A DNA stretch of 9,175 bases, taken from the NCBI GenBank assembly GCA_002733735.2, contig NVWT02000003.1:71165-80339 (forward strand). Direction: 5' to 3'. The DNA is from Robiginitomaculum sp. Its GTDB lineage: Bacteria > Pseudomonadota > Alphaproteobacteria > Caulobacterales > Maricaulaceae. The notes beneath the pieces are model-generated. The model was not told the origin of the DNA, did no database searches, and saw only the letters and a list, made by a program, of their open reading frames with translations. This document shows positions 7,131 through 9,175 of this stretch, in pieces (position 1 is the first letter of the stretch; each line of letters begins with the position of its first letter). Both the position numbers and the translations under genes were made by a program.

Positions 7131-7981
7131 AGCCGCAAACAGAAAACTCGCATCTACGAAGGAAACTGCTAACCCCGGAGGGTATTGCCTTACATTTACA
7201 ATTGGCTGGAGCGGGCGAGCGAGCCGCAGCATTTCTAATTGATGCTTTTATAATAGTGCTTGTGTTGGTTGTTTTATCTTTCGCCAGCTTTTTTGCCTCG
7301 CTCTCAACCACACCTGAAATAATGGAAGTTGTTTGGTTGCTTGGATTTTTTCTATTGCGTAATTTTTATTTCTCGTTTTTTGAAATTAGCGCAAGAGCAG
7401 CAACACCCGGAAAACGGTTATTGGGTTTACGAGTTACAGCCCGCAACGGTGGCAGGTTACGAGCAAATGCGGTTATTGCCAGAAACGCCATGCGCGAATT
7501 AGAGATTTTCCTACCAATTTCTTTCTTGTTTTCCGGCGGAGCAAGCGGAGTAGACAGTTGGCTGATTTTGCTTGGTCTTACTTGGTCGGGGTTGTTTTTA
7601 TTTTTTCCGTTATTTAACCGAGACCGCTTGCGAATTGGTGACTTTATCGCAGGAACATGGGTGATACAAATACCTAAAACTAAATTGCAAACTGATATAT
7701 CGCAGCACAATATTTCTGATGTTGATTTTGATTTTAATTCTAAACAATTAGCAACCTATGGTATTCATGAACTGCAAGTGCTTGAGAAAGTGCTACGCCT
7801 AAAAAAGCCTGAAGCAATTATATCGGTTGCAGAGCGAATTCGAATTAAAATCAAATGGATCAAACATAAAGACGAAAGAGATATTGATTTTCTAAACGCT
7901 TATTACTCCGGTTTAAGAAAAACTTTGGAAAGCAAATTATTGTTCGGAGTGCGCCGAAAAGACAAATATCACGAGGTTTGA
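7127..7981 (+). CDS. RDD-family membrane protein with an extra C-terminal domain
   Basis: A 284-residue protein. The ATG at 7127 overlaps the spoIIM-like stop (ATGA), matching the coupling of the previous two junctions; an upstream in-frame GTG at 7082 would add 15 residues with no support. The RDD signature opens the membrane region: 'AGERAAAFLIDAFII' (29-43; Arg32, Asp39), followed by helices near 34-57, 66-87 and 143-162, 'ATPGKRLLGLRV' (92-103), and 'NRDRLRIGDFIAGTWV' (164-179), which supplies the late Arg/Asp positions of the family. After the membrane core, residues about 190-284 form a soluble, charged, probably helical domain containing 'LATYGIHELQVLEKVLR' (208-224). RDD proteins have been linked to transport, including sodium/proton exchange in some cases, but most are uncharacterised. 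It ends the operon; the next candidate gene is about 790 bp away. Confidence 0.92.
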   Translation: MKPQTENSHLRRKLLTPEGIALHLQLAGAGERAAAFLIDAFIIVLVLVVLSFASFFASLSTTPEIMEVVWLLGFFLLRNFYFSFFEISARAATPGKRLLGLRVTARNGGRLRANAVIARNAMRELEIFLPISFLFSGGASGVDSWLILLGLTWSGLFLFFPLFNRDRLRIGDFIAGTWVIQIPKTKLQTDISQHNISDVDFDFNSKQLATYGIHELQVLEKVLRLKKPEAIISVAERIRIKIKWIKHKDERDIDFLNAYYSGLRKTLESKLLFGVRRKDKYHEV

Positions 7982-8086
7982 AAACCCTATAATTCGATAA
8001 TGGGCTTTCTTCAGCGGATAAAACTAAAAATTGCTCAGCAGAAAACAATTCTTGCTGTAATAACAGTCCTTAGCAATCACAACCAA

Positions 8087-8108
8087 AAACCCATGTTTCG
8101 CTGGGTTT
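8087..8108 (+). terminator. Possible bidirectional terminator hairpin after the MoxR operon
   Basis: AAACCCA (8087-8093) and TGGGTTT (8102-8108) form a perfect 7-bp stem with an 8-nt loop (TGTTTCGC), 105 bp downstream of the RDD stop codon. The plus-strand U tract is short (TTT then AG), so it is a weak terminator in that direction; on the minus strand the stem is followed by five T residues, a better tract, though no minus-strand gene is seen. It is the best candidate for ending the operon transcript. Confidence 0.4.
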
Positions 8109-8181
8109 AGCCTATATTCACCATGTCAAAGAGCCGCAAACTGGCTGGTTATAACCATTTGCAATACCATTATAGCAAACA

Positions 8182-8221
8182 GAGGCAGTGCGGGCATGGC
8201 TGGAACTTATCCCCGCGCCTC
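8182..8221. repeat. Imperfect stem-loop (GAGGC...GCCTC)
   Basis: GAGGC (8182-8186) pairs with GCCTC (8217-8221) and GCGGG (8190-8194) pairs with CCCGC (8212-8216). A 3-nt bulge (AGT) lies on one side and a 17-nt loop at the tip. It directly abuts the inverted-repeat-bounded stretch that begins at 8222. Confidence 0.45.
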
Positions 8222-8347
8222 AAGGGTGAACAAGGGCAATTAAGTGCTAATTCTTTGCCAATTAGCCCTTAGCGCAAGGGAAGTCTTTGCCAATGATTGC
8301 TAGTTAAGGGGTAAGCAATAAGGGTCAGGTAACCCTTGTTCGCACTT
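8222..8347. repeat. 126-bp structured stretch bounded by 15-bp inverted repeats
   Basis: The ends, 8222-8236 and 8333-8347, are inverted copies matching at 13 of 15 positions, including a perfect core GAACAAGGG / CCCTTGTTC. Inside are a perfect 7-bp stem-loop GCTAATT / AATTAGC (8246-8252, 8260-8266), a CCCTT / AAGGG hairpin (8266-8270, 8276-8280), an ATTGCT / AGCAAT stem (8296-8301, 8314-8319), and an 11-bp direct repeat TCTTTGCCAAT at 8252-8262 and 8284-8294. The shape would suit a small mobile repeat (MITE-like) or a structured RNA. There is no sequence match I recognise, and no target-site duplication is evident. Confidence 0.45.
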
Positions 8348-8393
8348 AGCTTCTGTCTCTCGGTAAAATACCAAAAACATCACGAATATGACT

Positions 8394-8416
8394 CCCTCTC
8401 CCGGCTCGGGAGAGGG
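8394..8416. repeat. REP-like GC-rich palindrome
   Basis: CCCTCTCCCG (8394-8403) and CGGGAGAGGG (8407-8416) form a perfect 10-bp stem with a 3-nt loop, followed by TTGGGGTGAGGGTG. Very similar sequences, a CCCTCTCCC hairpin followed by TTGGGGTGAGGG, are scattered between genes in many proteobacterial genomes, so this is probably one copy of a dispersed intergenic repeat. That statement is from memory of genome sequences, not a search. Confidence 0.6.
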
Positions 8417-8490
8417 TTGGGGTGAGGGTGTTCAGTGTTGGCAAATATCAAAACTCCGACTTGTTCGCATCAAGAGGTAGGCAAACTGGA

Positions 8491-8511
8491 TCACCCGAAT
8501 AAATCGGGCGA
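8491..8511. repeat. Short dispersed palindromic repeat (GGATCACCCGA...TCGGGCGATGAC type)
   Basis: TCACCCGA (8491-8498) faces TCGGGCGA (8504-8511) across a 5-nt loop (ATAAA). There is one mismatch, which would be a G-U pair in a minus-strand transcript. With its flanks (CTGGA before, TGACAGACG after) it resembles the short 'CTGGATCCCCG...CGGGGATGACA' repeats frequent between genes of alphaproteobacteria. Confidence 0.5.
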
Positions 8512-8551
8512 TGACAGACGTGGCGGGGTTAAGTAGCACGTAGCTTTCTAG

Positions 8552-8577
8552 GACTCTCCTGGCCAGAAAAGGGAGTC
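8552..8577. repeat. Hairpin centred on CTGGCCAG
   Basis: GACTC (8552-8556) and GAGTC (8573-8577) flank the perfect palindrome CTGGCCAG (8559-8566). Aligned as CTCTCCTGG (8554-8562) against CCAGAAAAG (8563-8571), the stem has two A-C mismatches that would be G-U pairs on the minus strand. It overlaps the right-hand 14-bp inverted repeat and looks like a decayed, inverted relative of the 8394-8416 palindrome. Confidence 0.4.
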
Positions 8578-8772
8578 ATATTCATCCCAGCTCAAAACGG
8601 TCGATCATTATCATCGTTCACCATTCCTGATCTGAAGTAATCAAGTTTATTTGAATATTTTCGGATAATTAGTTGCGGTCAATTTGCCAATGTTCAGCTA
8701 TACAATATCCGGCGGCAATGAGTCGCGGATAGCATGTTTGTCAAAGTGCATTATTACGGGCAGTATATAGCC

Positions 8773-9175
8773 ATGAATTTAACTGAAATTTCTTCCGCCA
8801 AAAACTGGCCATTACTGGCTTTTTTATTCAGTGCGGCAATGCTGGCCGGTGCGCATGGGTTCGAGCACATTGGTGGCATGGATCCATGCCAACTTTGCTT
8901 GCGACAGCGCGAGGTATATTGGGCGGTAATATTACTAACTGGCCTTTTGCTGGCCTTGCAATACGCTGGCAAAGCGAAGAGGTTTTTACGCTTTGGTATT
9001 GCCATTATTGGCTTGGTATTTTTGGGCGGAGCAATGATTGCCGGTTTTCATGCCGGCGTTGAATTAAAGTTCTGGGAAGGCCCTGCTAGTTGTAGTGGTA
9101 CTCTGGCTGATCTTAGTGGCTTGGGTGATAATTTGCTTGCAAGTTTGAGCGAGCCGGCGAAAGCCCCCGGTTGCG
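8773..9175 (+). CDS. dsbB: DsbB-family disulfide bond formation protein (3' end outside window)
   Basis: From the ATG at 8773 the frame stays open to the window end, giving 134 codons of a family that is usually about 160-180 residues. DsbB is an inner-membrane, quinone-dependent enzyme that reoxidises periplasmic DsbA. Hydrophobic helices lie near 11-30, 47-66 and 73-92. The first periplasmic loop carries the redox pair C39-x-x-C42 in 'GMDPCQLCLRQREVYW', the DsbB hallmark. The second loop holds Cys107 ('GPASCSG') and Cys134 ('APGC'), matching the second redox pair in position and spacing. The fourth helix is beyond the window. An in-frame ATG at 8734 would add 13 residues (MFVKVHYYGQYIA); neither start has a strong SD, and 8773 is preferred because the family begins close to the first helix. 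It appears unlinked to the MoxR operon. Confidence 0.9.
   Translation, partial: MNLTEISSAKNWPLLAFLFSAAMLAGAHGFEHIGGMDPCQLCLRQREVYWAVILLTGLLLALQYAGKAKRFLRFGIAIIGLVFLGGAMIAGFHAGVELKFWEGPASCSGTLADLSGLGDNLLASLSEPAKAPGC

Larger units (their letters stand above)
8384..8583. mobile_element. Putative MITE-like composite repeat bounded by 14-bp perfect inverted repeats
   Basis: GAATATGACTCCCT at 8384-8397 is repeated perfectly in inverted orientation as AGGGAGTCATATTC at 8570-8583. The two enclose about 170 bp with no coding capacity. The bases just outside the two ends are ATCAC (8379-8383) and ATCCC (8584-8588), four of five identical, a possible decayed 5-bp target duplication. Each end runs into its own hairpin: a GC-rich one (8394-8416) on the left and a CTGGCCAG-centred one (8552-8577) on the right, with a third (8491-8511) between. 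This could be a non-autonomous element, or two copies of the same small dispersed palindromic repeat inserted in opposite orientations. The second reading is simpler. Confidence 0.4.
7982..8772. other. Long intergenic region rich in inverted repeats
   Basis: About 790 bp between the RDD gene and the dsbB-like gene hold no convincing protein gene, tRNA or rRNA on either strand. What can be seen are several short inverted repeats: a terminator-like hairpin (8087-8108), an imperfect hairpin (8182-8221), a structured stretch bounded by a 15-bp imperfect inverted repeat (8222-8347), and a block of about 200 bp bounded by a perfect 14-bp inverted repeat (8384-8583). The rest (roughly 7982-8080, 8109-8180 and 8584-8733) shows nothing I can assign, beyond small palindromes such as TGGTTATAACCA at 8146-8157. 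Confidence 0.7.

Noticed and set aside
1835..7981. A phage-defence system
   Set aside because: MoxR-vWA pairs have been discussed in conflict systems, but there is no effector (nuclease, protease, toxin) and the surroundings are housekeeping-like rather than a defence island.
8123..8272. A 49-codon plus-strand ORF starting at ATG 8123
   Set aside because: No Shine-Dalgarno sequence, no recognisable protein pattern, and it runs through hairpin-rich repeat sequence; more likely chance.
8222..8583. CRISPR array
   Set aside because: The repeats are inverted, of differing sequence and not regularly spaced; no cas gene is present.
8684..8706. Promoter for the dsbB-like gene (TTGCCA ... TACAAT)
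   Set aside because: TACAAT (8701-8706) is a fair -10 box, but the TTGCCA (8684-8689) is only 11 nt away and no -35 match exists at 16-18 nt.

Overview
The window looks like a piece of an alphaproteobacterial chromosome, moderately AT-rich by eye. The DsbB-like protein and the MoxR/DUF58/SpoIIM/RDD gene set resemble those of the Hyphomonadaceae/Maricaulales/Caulobacterales group. That placement rests on recognising protein families, not on a search, so take it as a moderate-confidence guess.

Layout. (1) 1-186: the 3' end of a thiamine-diphosphate enzyme of the acetolactate synthase large-subunit type. (2) 243-1835: a complete GMC-family flavoenzyme (choline/alcohol dehydrogenase-like). (3) 1835-7981: six tightly packed plus-strand genes: DUF4129 membrane protein, DUF4350 membrane protein, MoxR AAA+ ATPase, DUF58 (vWA-like) protein, SpoIIM-family membrane protein and RDD-family membrane protein. 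Junctions are TAATG, a 2-nt gap, a 32-bp overlap, and three ATGA overlaps, so the block is almost certainly one operon with translational coupling. The GMC gene also joins it by a TAATG junction. (4) 7982-8772: about 790 bp with no convincing gene but many inverted repeats: a possible terminator, a structured stretch around 8182-8347, and a roughly 200-bp block (8384-8583) bounded by perfect 14-bp inverted repeats with dispersed-repeat-like hairpins inside. (5) 8773 to the end: the 5' part of a DsbB-like disulfide-bond oxidoreductase.

How the genes may work together. MoxR ATPases are chaperone-like AAA+ proteins that typically sit next to DUF58/vWA partners. Here the cytosolic ATPase is encoded with five predicted membrane proteins, two of them (DUF4129, DUF4350) with a short membrane anchor plus soluble domains and two (SpoIIM, RDD) multi-pass. 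The simplest inference is an inner-membrane, ATP-driven machine for envelope maintenance or membrane-protein maturation. Its substrate and exact function are unknown. The TPP enzyme and GMC oxidoreductase look like a separate catabolic pair of unknown substrate whose transcription probably runs into the MoxR block.

The most interesting items are the six-gene MoxR membrane module with its coupling to a GMC oxidoreductase, and the nested-repeat block upstream of the dsbB-like gene.
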